This document shows positions 1 through 8,580 of a DNA stretch of 64,000 nucleotides, piece after piece (the first letter of the stretch is position 1; every line of letters begins with the position of its first letter). The notes below the pieces were generated by a model. The model worked only from the letters and a program-made list of their open reading frames with translations. It was not told the origin of the DNA and ran no database searches. Location: contig NZ_LMOB01000003.1 in the NCBI RefSeq assembly GCF_001423185.1, forward strand, positions 439,943 to 503,942, read 5' to 3'. Source of the DNA: Plantibacter sp. Leaf314. GTDB taxonomy: Bacteria; Actinomycetota; Actinomycetes; Actinomycetales; Microbacteriaceae. The translations under genes were made by a program, and so were the position numbers.

Positions 1-1935
1 GCCGACACCGACGCTGCGGCCGATGTGGACGCTGCTGCGGACCTCGACGCTGCTGTTGACGTGGATGCCGCCGCTGACACCGATGCTGCTGCCGATGTGG
101 ATGCTGACGCTGACACGGATACTGCTGCTGACACGGATGCTGCTGCTGACGTGGACGCTGCTGCCGACACCGACACCGATGCTGCGGCTGACACCGACGC
201 CGCTGCTGATGTGGATGCCGACACCGACACCGATGCTGCTGCGGACGTGGATGCCACTGCTGACACGGACGCTGCCGCTGATGTGGATGCTGCTGCTGAC
301 ACGGATGCTGCCGCTGACGTAGACGCCGCGGCCGATGTGGATGCTGCTGCCGACGCGGACGCTGCTGCGGACCTCGACGCTGCTGCTGATGTGGATGCGG
401 CCGCTGACACCGATGTGGATGCTGACGCTGACACGGATGCTGCTGCGGACGTGGACGCTGCTGCTGATGTGGATGCCGCCGCTGACACCGATGCTGCTGC
501 CGATGTGGATGCTGACGCTGACGTGGACGCTGCTGCCGATGTGGATGCTGCCGCGGATACCGACGCTGCTGCTGATGTGGATGCTGCCGCCGACACCGAT
601 GCTGCTGCCGATGTGGATGCTGACGCTGACACGGATGCTGCCGCCGATGTCGACGCTGCTACTGACACCGATGCTGCTGCGGACGTGGACGCTGCTGCCG
701 ATGTGGACGCTGCGGCTGACACCGACGCCGCCGCTGATGTGGATGCTGCCGCGGACACCGATGCTGCTGCCGATGTGGACGCTGCCGCTGACGCCGTCGA
801 TGCTGCCGCTGACGTAGACGCCGCGGCCGATGTGGATGCTGCCGCTGACACCGACGCTGCTGCTGATGTGGACGCTGCCGCCGATACCGACGCTGCTGCC
901 GATGTGGACGCTGCTGCCGATGTGGACGCTGCCGCGGACGTGGACGCTGCTGCCGATGTGGATGCTGCCGCGGACACCGATGCTGCTGCCGATGTGGACG
1001 CTGCCGCTGACACCGACGCCGCTGCCGATGTGGACGCTGCGGCTGACACCGACGCCGCCGCTGATGTGGATGCTGCCGCGGACACCGATGCTGCGGCTGA
1101 TGTGGATGCTGCCGCTGATGTGGATGCTGCTGCTGACACGGACGCTGCTGCTGATGTGGATGCTGCTGCTGACACGGACGCTGCCGCTGATGTGGATGCT
1201 GCCGCTGATGTCGATGCTGCTGCTGACACCGCCGCTGACGCGGACGGCACTGACCTCGACTTGAACGCGGACGTCGACGCGGACACCGCGACTGACGCGG
1301 ACGCTGCTGCTGATGTGGATGCTGCTGCTGACACCGATGCCGCGGCCGACACCGCCGCTGACGCCGACGGCACCGATGTCGACTTGAACGCGGACATCGA
1401 CGCGGACACAGCGGCTGACGCTGACGCGGACACGGCAGCTGACGCCGACACCGACGCGGACACCGCAGCCGACGCCGACACCGCGGCTGACGCCGATGGC
1501 GACACCGACGCCGGCGACGAGCGTCAGGCGACCGTCAAGTGGGTGATGGTCATGCGCGGTACCGGGGAGATCCAGGAGGTCTACGCCACCGGCTTCGAGC
1601 CAGGCGAGACGGTCTCGGCCACGGTGTTCTCGACGCCGTTCGCTCTCACCCCGGTCGTCGCAGACGCCTTCGGAAACGCCATCCTCACCTTCCCCGTCCA
1701 CTCGGCGATGGAACTGGGCAACCACCGGGTGGAGGTCTCCGGATCCGTGACCGGCGAGCTGCCGCTCGAGCGTGAGGCGACAGCCTTCACGGTCATCGAA
1801 CCGGCCGCCGCAGCGGGGTCACGCCCCGGTCTCCCAAGCACTGGCTTCGACGGCCTGTGGCTCGGGGGACTCGGCGCCACGATGCTCCTCCTCGGAGGTG
1901 CCTTCGTGGCTACGCGACGGGCGCGTATGGAGTGA
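1..1935 (+). CDS. Asp/Ala hexapeptide-repeat surface protein with LPxTG anchor (5' end outside window)
   Basis: The reading frame is open from base 1, so the start lies upstream and this is a 3' fragment of at least 644 codons. About 480 residues are an almost unbroken hexapeptide repeat, Asp-Ala-Ala-Ala-Asp-(Val/Thr), encoded by 18-bp units. It degenerates to TAADAD-type repeats near the end. A non-repetitive domain of about 100 residues follows (from about 1520). The C-terminus is a sortase signal: LPSTG, a hydrophobic stretch, then RRAR. The protein is therefore secreted and wall-bound, with a very acidic extended stalk. Acidic repeats of this kind could bind Ca2+ or act as a spacer; this is inference. 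A hairpin terminator follows directly. The repeat part has no family I can name. Confidence 0.85.
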   Translation, partial: ADTDAAADVDAAADLDAAVDVDAAADTDAAADVDADADTDTAADTDAAADVDAAADTDTDAAADTDAAADVDADTDTDAAADVDATADTDAAADVDAAADTDAAADVDAAADVDAAADADAAADLDAAADVDAAADTDVDADADTDAAADVDAAADVDAAADTDAAADVDADADVDAAADVDAAADTDAAADVDAAADTDAAADVDADADTDAAADVDAATDTDAAADVDAAADVDAAADTDAAADVDAAADTDAAADVDAAADAVDAAADVDAAADVDAAADTDAAADVDAAADTDAAADVDAAADVDAAADVDAAADVDAAADTDAAADVDAAADTDAAADVDAAADTDAAADVDAAADTDAAADVDAAADVDAAADTDAAADVDAAADTDAAADVDAAADVDAAADTAADADGTDLDLNADVDADTATDADAAADVDAAADTDAAADTAADADGTDVDLNADIDADTAADADADTAADADTDADTAADADTAADADGDTDAGDERQATVKWVMVMRGTGEIQEVYATGFEPGETVSATVFSTPFALTPVVADAFGNAILTFPVHSAMELGNHRVEVSGSVTGELPLEREATAFTVIEPAAAAGSRPGLPSTGFDGLWLGGLGATMLLLGGAFVATRRARME

Positions 1936-1944
1936 CCCCGCTGC

Positions 1945-1979
1945 GTGGGCCGCGCCGCATTCGGGTCGGCGCGGCCCAC
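1945..1979 (+). terminator. Rho-independent terminator after the repeat protein
   Basis: A 13-bp perfect GC stem (1945-1957 with 1967-1979) and a 9-nt loop lie ten bases after the stop codon. A pyrimidine-rich run (TCCTTCTC) follows. It should separate the surface-protein transcript from the DUF5819 gene. Confidence 0.8.
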
Positions 1980-2051
1980 TCCTTCTCCCGCGGACGGCAC
2001 CACCGAACGGGTGCCCCCGCGGTTCATCACCACCAGCACCAAGGAGGAACC

Positions 2052-2981
2052 GTGACTCCGATCACACGACCATCCGCCGCCCTGCGACAAGCTCCGGGAC
2101 CGGCACACCATGAGGACCCGGGCCTGCTCGAGGAACCCCACCCTGAGCGACCGACCGCTGAGCCGGTCGACGGCCAGGGACGCTCCACCCGCCGACACCC
2201 CGGGGGAGCGACGCCGGCACCGCCGGGGCGGGCCGCGCGCATCGCCGCCGCGGTCTCGATCGCCCTCGTCGGTGTCTACGTCGCCGGCACCCTCGTCATC
2301 GTCTCGCCCACGACGCCCGTCCGCGGTGCCGTGGTCGCTGCGGCCGGCCCCTACTTCACGCAGAAGTGGAACGTGTTCGCGCCGAGCATCATGAAGACGA
2401 ACATCACGTTCTCGGTGCAGGCGCAGTGGCGCGACGCTGACGGTGCTCTGGTCAAGTCCGACTGGGTCAACGTCACGGAGCTCGAGCAGCAGGCGGTCCC
2501 CGGTCACGCCGAGCCGTCGCGCATCCAGAAGTCGTCGTGGAACGCGATGCTCGCGTACAACGCCCGGTATCTCGCGCTCGACGCCGAGCAGCGGGAGCTC
2601 GTCCGCGACACCTTCATCCAGCGCGCCGACGGTGGCGGCTATCGCGCCCAGTCGGCCGAGTCGCTCATCGCCGACCTCGAGGCCGTGGGCGGGACGCCGA
2701 GCACCGGGCGCGGCGACATCGTCCGGTTCCTCCGCTACGACTACATGCTGAAGGAGTACGCGACCGCGTTCTCCACGGCGTACTTCGACGAGGACGTCGA
2801 ACGGGTCAGGTGGCGGATCGACCGCACCCGCCCGAACGACTTCGAGAACCGGTTCTCCGAGGAGCAGCAGTTCGACGCCACCACCGTCACCTTCGGCTGG
2901 CGACACGTGGACGACGTGATCGACGCCGAGACGCTCGCGGTCTACCGCGACGTGATCAGCCGCTACGGAGGTGCACGATGA
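2052..2981 (+). CDS. DUF5819 family membrane-anchored protein
   Basis: 309 residues. The GTG start at 2052 is chosen because a full AAGGAGG lies at 2041-2047; longer upstream frames have no such site. A Pro/Arg-rich cytoplasmic N-terminus of about 60 residues is followed by one membrane segment (about 66-90, AAAVSIALVGVYVAG). An extracytoplasmic domain follows, containing the PYFTQKWNVFAP motif typical of DUF5819. The stop overlaps the start of the next gene (ATGA), so the two are translationally coupled. In Actinobacteria this family is commonly found beside HTTM proteins, which fits. The biochemical role is unknown. An accessory or substrate-presenting subunit for the HTTM partner is a guess. 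Confidence 0.8.
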   Translation: MTPITRPSAALRQAPGPAHHEDPGLLEEPHPERPTAEPVDGQGRSTRRHPGGATPAPPGRAARIAAAVSIALVGVYVAGTLVIVSPTTPVRGAVVAAAGPYFTQKWNVFAPSIMKTNITFSVQAQWRDADGALVKSDWVNVTELEQQAVPGHAEPSRIQKSSWNAMLAYNARYLALDAEQRELVRDTFIQRADGGGYRAQSAESLIADLEAVGGTPSTGRGDIVRFLRYDYMLKEYATAFSTAYFDEDVERVRWRIDRTRPNDFENRFSEEQQFDATTVTFGWRHVDDVIDAETLAVYRDVISRYGGAR

Positions 2982-4021
2982 ACGCCGTCCGCACAGGGTT
3001 CGACCGCTTCACCGGATGGGTCACGGGTGCCAAGCACGCCGGGTACAGCCTCTCCGCGCTGCGCATCCTCTACGGGATCGCGATCGTCAGCTTCCTCCTC
3101 ACGAGCCTCGCCGACCGGCACTACCTGTGGGGTGTCGCGTCCCGATGGGTGGATCCGGAGGCCAGACGTCGTGCCTGGTTCCCGCTGTTCGAAGTGGTGT
3201 TCACGAAGGACAGCGCCTTCCTCTTCGACCTCGCCTACGGGGCGTTGATCGTGCTGGGCGTCCTGTTCCTCATCGGCTGGCAGACCCGCTTCGTCACGCC
3301 CGTGCTCCTCGTGTTCTGGGTGGGGCTCGCGACGAACAGCACGGTGCTCACGAACGGTGGCGACACGATCCTCCGCATCACCCTCCTCTTCCTCGTGTTC
3401 GCGAACCTCTCGCGGCACTGGTCGGTCGACGCGTGGCTCGCGCGTCGGCGGGGCCGGGAGCCACGCCCCCTCCTGCGCGGGCGTCTCGCGATCCCCGAGT
3501 GGTTGGGGAACGCGGCGAACAACACCGCGGTGCTGCTCTGCGGCTACCAGATCATGCTCGTGTACGTGAACTCGGGCATCTACAAGCTCATGGGTCCGGA
3601 GTGGCGCGAGGGGACGGCGTTCTACTACTCGCTCGTGCTCGACGTGTTCCGCCCGTTCCCGGCGCTCAGCGACCTGGCCTGGCAGATCGCGCCGTTCGTG
3701 TGGGTCGCGACGTTCCTGTCGGTGTGGGTGCAGCTCCTGTTCCCCGTCCTCGTCCTCTGGCGGCCGACCCGCATCGTCGCCCTCGGGTTCACGATCCTCA
3801 TGCACCTCGGCATCGGGCTCTTCCTCGGGCTGTGGCCGTTCTCGCTCGCGATGATCGCCCTCGACCTGCTGTTCGTCCGCGACCGCACCTGGGTGGCCAC
3901 CGGCCGATGGGCGACGCACGCCGGGGGAGTCCTCCGCCAACTGCTGCCCGATCGCTCGGCGTCCGTCGGGCGCGAGGCAGCGGAGCGACCTGTCACGACG
4001 GCGGCCGGTTCGCCGTCGTGA
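2978..4021 (+). CDS. HTTM domain (vitamin K-dependent gamma-carboxylase-like) membrane protein
   Basis: 347 residues with several hydrophobic helices. ILYGIAIVSFLL near the N-terminus, the ATNSTVLTNGGDTILRI stretch, and the NSGIYKLMGPEWREGTAFYYSL region are characteristic of HTTM proteins, the bacterial relatives of gamma-glutamyl carboxylase. The ATG at 2978 overlaps the DUF5819 stop by four bases. Family knowledge suggests a membrane enzyme or lipid-linked modification role, but bacterial members are mostly uncharacterised and the substrate is unknown. The acidic wall protein just upstream is a tempting but unproven client. A perfect 13-bp hairpin spans the stop codon. Confidence 0.82.
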   Translation: MNAVRTGFDRFTGWVTGAKHAGYSLSALRILYGIAIVSFLLTSLADRHYLWGVASRWVDPEARRRAWFPLFEVVFTKDSAFLFDLAYGALIVLGVLFLIGWQTRFVTPVLLVFWVGLATNSTVLTNGGDTILRITLLFLVFANLSRHWSVDAWLARRRGREPRPLLRGRLAIPEWLGNAANNTAVLLCGYQIMLVYVNSGIYKLMGPEWREGTAFYYSLVLDVFRPFPALSDLAWQIAPFVWVATFLSVWVQLLFPVLVLWRPTRIVALGFTILMHLGIGLFLGLWPFSLAMIALDLLFVRDRTWVATGRWATHAGGVLRQLLPDRSASVGREAAERPVTTAAGSPS

Positions 4022-4023
4022 CA
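3991..4023 (+). terminator. Hairpin over the HTTM stop codon
   Basis: A 13-bp perfect inverted repeat (3991-4003 with 4011-4023) with a 7-nt loop includes the TGA stop. There is no U-tract, so it is either a GC-rich terminator of the actinobacterial type or an mRNA-stabilising hairpin. Confidence 0.6.
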
Positions 4024-4058
4024 CCAACCGTCTCGCGCGTTCGGGTGCGAGACGAACA

Positions 4059-4089
4059 GGCGGTCGGCGCCACGGTTGCGCCGACCGCC
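4059..4089 (+). terminator. Second hairpin terminator after HTTM
   Basis: A 12-bp perfect stem (4059-4070 with 4078-4089), 7-nt loop, then GCCTTCTTGTC. It is a stronger terminator candidate than the hairpin over the stop codon. Confidence 0.65.
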
Positions 4090-4125
4090 GCCTTCTTGTC
4101 CGTCCCGGCCCTCGAGCCGTCCCCG

Positions 4126-4183
4126 TTCGTTCGCCCATTCTTGGGCGAGTGAACGCTCCCTCGCCCAAAAATGGGCGAACGAA
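4126..4183. promoter_or_regulatory. Twin operator-like dyads upstream of the fructose operon
   Basis: Two 18-bp dyads, TCGCCCATTCTTGGGCGA (4131-4148) and TCGCCCAAAAATGGGCGA (4161-4178), have centres exactly 30 bp apart, about three helical turns. Together they form a 24-bp inverted repeat (4126-4149 against 4160-4183) with one mismatch. The symmetry and phasing suggest cooperative binding by a dimeric regulator. The pair could alternatively fold as an RNA hairpin (TTGGGCGAG/CTCGCCCAA). Confidence 0.6.
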
Positions 4184-4195
4184 TGCACCCGGATC

Positions 4196-4222
4196 TGTGT
4201 TTCCCTGTGTTTGTGTGATACT
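4196..4222 (+). promoter_or_regulatory. Candidate promoter of the fru operon with phased TGTGTTT repeats
   Basis: TGTGTTT occurs at 4196-4202 and 4206-4212, ten bases apart, and is followed by an extended -10-like TGTGATACT (GATACT 4217-4222). DeoR-family regulators often bind phased direct repeats, so autoregulation here is plausible. No good -35 hexamer is visible. Confidence 0.45.
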
Positions 4223-4273
4223 TTCTTCGCACTGCAAGCCTGTAACACCGGAAACGAAGGTCAAGGACGACGC

Positions 4274-5062
4274 ATGTACGCGACGGAGCGGCACGAGCAC
4301 ATCACCAGCCGGGTGAAGACGAGCGGACGGGTCTCCGTCGCCGACGTCTCCCGGGAGCTGGGCGTCACCGCCGAGACCATCCGCCGCGACCTCGACCAGC
4401 TCGAGTCCTCCGGCATCCTGCGCCGGGTCCACGGCGGTGCCGTCTCCGCGGCCCGCGCGTCCGTCGCCGAGGCCAGCCTCGCCGAACGCCAGGACCAGCG
4501 CCGCGACGCGAAGGCGACGATCGCCCGTGCCGCCCTCCGCCTCATCCCCGACACGTTCAGTGGTTCGATCGTCATCGACGCCGGGACGACCACGGCGCAC
4601 CTCGCCGACCTCCTCGTCACCTGGCGGCCGGCCGTCGCCGGCCAGACGCTCACCGTCATCACGAACTCCGTGCCGATCGCGGCGACGCTCCACCACTGCG
4701 ACCACGTCGAACTCCACCTGCTCGGCGGTCGGGTCCGCGGCATCACGAGCGCCGCGGTCGGCAGCACCACCGTCGACGAGCTCGGCCGTTTCCGTCCCGA
4801 CATCGCCTTCGTCGGCGCGAACGGCGTGAGCGCCGACTTCGGCCTGAGCACGCCCGATGAGCTGGAAGGGGCCGTGAAGTCCGCGATCGTCCGCGGTTCC
4901 CGCCGGGCCGTCGTCCTCGCCGACGCCGCCAAGCTCGGCGAGGAGGCGCTCATCCGCTTCGCCGCCCTCGATGAGATCGACACCGTCATCACCGACGAAC
5001 CCGTCGCGGCGGAGCTCGCCACGGCCTTCGAGGGCGCCGGCGTCGAGGTGGTCGTCGCATGA
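4274..5062 (+). CDS. DeoR/GlpR family transcriptional regulator of fructose utilisation
   Basis: 262 residues. The N-terminal winged helix-turn-helix (about 20-41, with ETIRRDL) is followed by the HGGA linker and a DeoR sugar-phosphate sensor domain with DAGTTT and a late LADAAK motif. The ATG at 4274 has an AAGGAC ribosome site a few bases upstream. It starts the operon and overlaps fruK by ATGA. Family members upstream of fruK usually respond to fructose 1-phosphate and repress the operon. That specificity is inferred from context, not visible in the residues. Confidence 0.88.
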   Translation: MYATERHEHITSRVKTSGRVSVADVSRELGVTAETIRRDLDQLESSGILRRVHGGAVSAARASVAEASLAERQDQRRDAKATIARAALRLIPDTFSGSIVIDAGTTTAHLADLLVTWRPAVAGQTLTVITNSVPIAATLHHCDHVELHLLGGRVRGITSAAVGSTTVDELGRFRPDIAFVGANGVSADFGLSTPDELEGAVKSAIVRGSRRAVVLADAAKLGEEALIRFAALDEIDTVITDEPVAAELATAFEGAGVEVVVA

Positions 5063-6084
5063 TCATCACCCTGACCGCCAACCCCTCCCTCGACCACACC
5101 GTCGAACTGCCGGGCGTCGTCGAGCGTGGCGAGGTCCTCCGGGCACTCGCGAGCCGTGAGCAGCCGGGTGGCAAGGGCGTCAACGTCTCACGGGCCGTCG
5201 CCGCCGCCGAACTGTCGACCGTCGCCGTCCTCCCCGGTGAGTCGAGCGACCCGATGGTCGAATCGCTCCGCGACCAAGGCATCGACGTCCTCGCCGTCCC
5301 GACCGGGCAGCCCGTGCGCCGCAACATCACCCTGACCGAGCCCGACGGCACGACGACGAAGATCAACGAGCCGGGGCCGCTCCTCAGCGAGGACGACGCC
5401 ACTCGGCTCGTCGACGCGACCGCCCGTGCCGCGGCCGGCGCCGAGTGGTTGGTCGTCGCCGGCTCCCTGCCGCCCGGCCTCGCACCCGACTTCTACGCCA
5501 GGGTCGTGCGGGCCGCCCGGGCGCTCGCCGCCGACGGTCGTCCGCTCGTCGCCGTCGACAGCTCCGGCGCACCGCTCGCCGCCCTCCTCGCCGCCTTCGC
5601 GGACAGTGGTGAACGCGTCGACCTCATCAAGCCCAACGGTGCCGAACTGGCCGAACTCACCGGCACCGCGTCCGGCGAGGACATCGAGGCCGACCCGGCG
5701 CTCGCCGCCGCCGTCGCTGCGACACTCGTCGGCTCTGCCGAGGCGCCCGGCCCCGTCGTCGCCGTCCTCGTCACCCTCGGCTCGCGAGGCGCCGTCCTCG
5801 TCGAAGCCGACCAGGCCTGGTTCGCCCAGGCCCCGAAGATCGTGGCGCGCAGCACCGTCGGCGCGGGGGACTCCTCCCTCGCCGGCTACCTGATCGCGCA
5901 CACCGCAGGCCTCCCGCCTGCAGCCCGCCTCGCGCAGGCCGTCGCCCACGGAGCCGCAGCCGCGGCGCTCCCCGGCAGCGACGTCCCGGCGCTCAGCGAG
6001 ACCGACGCCGCAGCCATCGACGTCGGCCCGCTTCCGCATCTCGACAGGCTCGGTGACCGGGCGTTGCACCTCATGCGTCCCTGA
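5059..6084 (+). CDS. fruK: 1-phosphofructokinase
   Basis: 341 residues, PfkB-family sugar kinase. NPSLDHTV at the N-terminus, GGKGVNVSRA (from about 37), GSLPPG and the C-terminal GAGDSS motif (catalytic Asp about 271) are all present. It should phosphorylate fructose 1-phosphate, made by the downstream FruA, to fructose 1,6-bisphosphate. The start overlaps the regulator gene by four bases. The last 15 or so codons are read through a sequence matching the dispersed REP element (6038-6058), and the protein is about 25-30 residues longer than typical FruK. The C-terminal tail may therefore be an acquired extension. Confidence 0.93.
   Translation: MIITLTANPSLDHTVELPGVVERGEVLRALASREQPGGKGVNVSRAVAAAELSTVAVLPGESSDPMVESLRDQGIDVLAVPTGQPVRRNITLTEPDGTTTKINEPGPLLSEDDATRLVDATARAAAGAEWLVVAGSLPPGLAPDFYARVVRAARALAADGRPLVAVDSSGAPLAALLAAFADSGERVDLIKPNGAELAELTGTASGEDIEADPALAAAVAATLVGSAEAPGPVVAVLVTLGSRGAVLVEADQAWFAQAPKIVARSTVGAGDSSLAGYLIAHTAGLPPAARLAQAVAHGAAAAALPGSDVPALSETDAAAIDVGPLPHLDRLGDRALHLMRP
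6038..6058. repeat. REP-like sequence inside the 3' end of fruK
   Basis: ATCTCGACAGGCTCGGTGACC matches the inverted form of the dispersed repeat with a few changes. It encodes the HLDRLGDR segment near the FruK C-terminus. Confidence 0.55.
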
Positions 6085-6142
6085 TCCACCGACCACGTAC
6101 CAACCGAAGCAGCAGCAGCATCCGTTTCGAAGGAGAACCCAG

Positions 6143-8200
6143 ATGTCCACCCCATTGATCACCACCGGCCTCGTCGCCCTCGACGCCGACCTCGGCACCG
6201 ATCGCGCGGGCGTCATCCGCGCGCTCGCCGAGCTCGTCGTCCGGGCCGGCCGTGCCACCGACACCGACGCGTTGTTCGCCGACGCCTGGGCTCGCGAGAG
6301 CAAGACAGACACCGGCATCCCCGGCGGCATCGCGATCCCGCACTGCCGTTCCGCCGCCGTCACCGAGCCGACGCTCGCGATGGCCCGCGTCTCGCCGCTC
6401 GTCGACTTCGGTTCCGACGACGGCCCCGCGGACCTCCTCTTCTTCATCGCCGCTCCGGATGGTGCCGATCAGGCGCACCTGGCACTGCTGTCGAAGCTCG
6501 CCCGCTCGCTCATCAAGCCCGAGTTCGTGACCTCGCTCCGTGAGGCCCCCGACGCAGCAGCCGTCGTCTCCCTCGTCGAGGGCGCGCTCGGCGACGCCCC
6601 GAAGGCCGCCACGGCACCCGCTGCGGAGCGCGCCGCCTCGGCTCCCGTCGAGTCCGCGGGCGAGGCGAACCGCCCCGTCCTCATCGCGGTCACGTCCTGC
6701 GCCACCGGCATCGCCCACACCTACATGGCGGCCGACTCGCTCGCCGCCACCGCCAAGCGCCTCGGTGTCGAACTCCACGTCGAGACGCAGGGCGCGTCCG
6801 GCGCGACCCCCCTGCCCGCCGATGTCGTCGCGAAGGCGCAGGCGGTCATCTTCGCCGTCGACGTGGACGTCCGCGACGTCACCCGCTTCGCCGGCAAGCC
6901 CGTCATCAAGGCGCCGGTCAAGCGCGGCATCGATGCGCCCGAGCAGCTCATCAACGACGCGGTCGCCGCGATCTCCAACCCGAACGCCCCGCGCGTCGCC
7001 GCTGCGGCGGGAGAGGCGTCCGCTTCGACGTCGGACAAGAAGGACGCGAACGTCGGTCAGTCGATCAAGCGTTGGCTCCTCACGGGTGTCAGCTACATGA
7101 TCCCGTTCGTCGCCGGTGGCGGTCTCCTCATCGCGCTCGGCTTCCTCCTCGGTGGGTACAACATCACGGAGAACGCCGGCAAGATCATCGTCGAGAACAG
7201 CCTCGCGAACCTCCCGGCGGGCGGCCTCGGCACCTACCTCGGTGCCGTCGCGTTCTCCATCGGTGACGCGTCCATGAAGTTCCTCGTTCCCGCCCTCGCC
7301 GGCTACATCGCCTACGCGATCGCCGACCGACCGGGCATCGCGCCCGGGTTCGTCGCCGGTGCCGTCGCCCTCCTCATGAGCGCCGGCTTCCTCGGCGGAC
7401 TCGTCGGCGGTCTGCTCGCCGGTGGTGTCGCTTACGGCCTCGGCCGCCTGAACGTGCCGCGCTGGCTGCGTGGGCTCATGCCCGTCGTGATCATCCCGCT
7501 GCTCGGCTCGATCGTCGCCTCCGGCCTGATGATCCTCGTCCTCGGTGGTCCGATCGCCGCGCTCATGGGTGGCCTCAACACGTGGCTGTCCAGCCTCACC
7601 GGTGTCTCCGCGATCCTGCTCGGCGTCATCCTCGGCACGATGATGGCGTTCGACCTCGGTGGCCCGGTCAACAAGGTCGCGTACTCCTTCGCCGTCGCCG
7701 GTCTCGGTGCCGGCACGCTCGCCAACCAGGCACCGTGGCAGATCATGGCCGCCGTCATGGCCGCCGGTATGGTGCCGCCGCTCGCGATGGCCCTCGCCTC
7801 GACCGTCCTCAGCCGTCGTTCGTTCACCGCCGTCGAGCGGGAGAACGGCAAGGCTGCCTGGCTGCTCGGCGCCGCGTTCATCAGCGAGGGTGCCATCCCG
7901 TTCGCCGCCGCCGACCTGTTCCGCGTCATCCCGGCGTCGATCCTCGGTGGTGCCGCCACCGGTGCGCTCATCATGGCGACCGGCGTCACGTCGCAGGCAC
8001 CGCACGGTGGTGTGTTCGTGTTCTTCGCGATCGGCAACTTCGCGATGTTCGCCGTGTCGGTCCTCGTCGGCACCGTCATCACCGCCGTCGCCGTCGTCCT
8101 GCTCAAGCGGTTCGCCCGCCGTCGCCCGGTGGAGGGTGCGGACGCCGCAACCTCCGCCGTCGGCACCGAGCAGGCGACCGTCCGCCCGGCCACCGTCTGA
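6143..8200 (+). CDS. fruA: Fructose-specific PTS enzyme IIABC
   Basis: 685 residues. Domain order is EIIA (1-150, phospho-His about 67 in AIPHCRS), EIIB (about 172-280, phospho-Cys about 186 in TSCATGIAHTYMAA) and the membrane EIIC (about 300-660, many helices, with FDLGGPVNK and GAIPFAAAD). It imports fructose as fructose 1-phosphate for FruK. The start is set by AAGGAG at 6129-6134. A 58-bp gap separates it from fruK. Phosphoryl transfer would come from the HPr encoded next; no ptsI is seen in the window. Confidence 0.95.
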   Translation: MSTPLITTGLVALDADLGTDRAGVIRALAELVVRAGRATDTDALFADAWARESKTDTGIPGGIAIPHCRSAAVTEPTLAMARVSPLVDFGSDDGPADLLFFIAAPDGADQAHLALLSKLARSLIKPEFVTSLREAPDAAAVVSLVEGALGDAPKAATAPAAERAASAPVESAGEANRPVLIAVTSCATGIAHTYMAADSLAATAKRLGVELHVETQGASGATPLPADVVAKAQAVIFAVDVDVRDVTRFAGKPVIKAPVKRGIDAPEQLINDAVAAISNPNAPRVAAAAGEASASTSDKKDANVGQSIKRWLLTGVSYMIPFVAGGGLLIALGFLLGGYNITENAGKIIVENSLANLPAGGLGTYLGAVAFSIGDASMKFLVPALAGYIAYAIADRPGIAPGFVAGAVALLMSAGFLGGLVGGLLAGGVAYGLGRLNVPRWLRGLMPVVIIPLLGSIVASGLMILVLGGPIAALMGGLNTWLSSLTGVSAILLGVILGTMMAFDLGGPVNKVAYSFAVAGLGAGTLANQAPWQIMAAVMAAGMVPPLAMALASTVLSRRSFTAVERENGKAAWLLGAAFISEGAIPFAAADLFRVIPASILGGAATGALIMATGVTSQAPHGGVFVFFAIGNFAMFAVSVLVGTVITAVAVVLLKRFARRRPVEGADAATSAVGTEQATVRPATV

Positions 8201-8211
8201 CCCACTCCGGG

Positions 8212-8255
8212 CCTGATCCACAGCCGGACCTGATCCACAGCCGGACCTGATCCAC
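8212..8255. repeat. 17-bp tandem repeat between fruA and ptsH
   Basis: CCTGATCCACAGCCGGA is repeated 2.6 times (8212, 8229 and 8246). It lies in the leader of the HPr gene. No function is visible. Confidence 0.8.
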
Positions 8256-8302
8256 TGGTCAGGCCCGTCCACTCGACACCGAACCTGAGAAGGAGCATCA
8301 TC

Positions 8303-8572
8303 ATGGCCGAACGCCAAGCCACCATCGCCAGCCGCGTCGGGCTGCACGCCCGCCCCGCCAAGCTCTTCATCGAGACGGTCAAGCGCCAGCCGGTGCCCGT
8401 CACGATCGAGCTCGGCGACTCCGGGCCGCTCGACGCCTCCAGCATCCTCACGATCATGAGCCTCGGCGCCACGAACGGTGACGTCGTCACCCTCCGTGCC
8501 GAGGGCGAGGGCGCCGACGAGGCGCTCGCCGAACTCGCCGGCCTCCTCGAGACGGACCTCGACGCCGAGTAG
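8303..8572 (+). CDS. ptsH: HPr phosphocarrier protein
   Basis: 89 residues, the normal HPr length. The phospho-acceptor His15 lies in GLHARPA, and Ser46 (DASSILTIMSLG) sits at the position of the regulatory serine of Gram-positive HPr. It relays phosphate from enzyme I to FruA. AAGGAG lies at 8290-8295, just upstream of the ATG. Its place at the end of the fru operon, with a private strong terminator, suggests fructose-linked supply. Confidence 0.95.
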   Translation: MAERQATIASRVGLHARPAKLFIETVKRQPVPVTIELGDSGPLDASSILTIMSLGATNGDVVTLRAEGEGADEALAELAGLLETDLDAE

Positions 8573-8580
8573 TCACCCGC

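Noticed and set aside
1..1500. Short repeated DNA resembling a CRISPR array
   Set aside because: The units are 18 bp, contiguous and without unique spacers, and they keep one open frame ending in a sortase signal.
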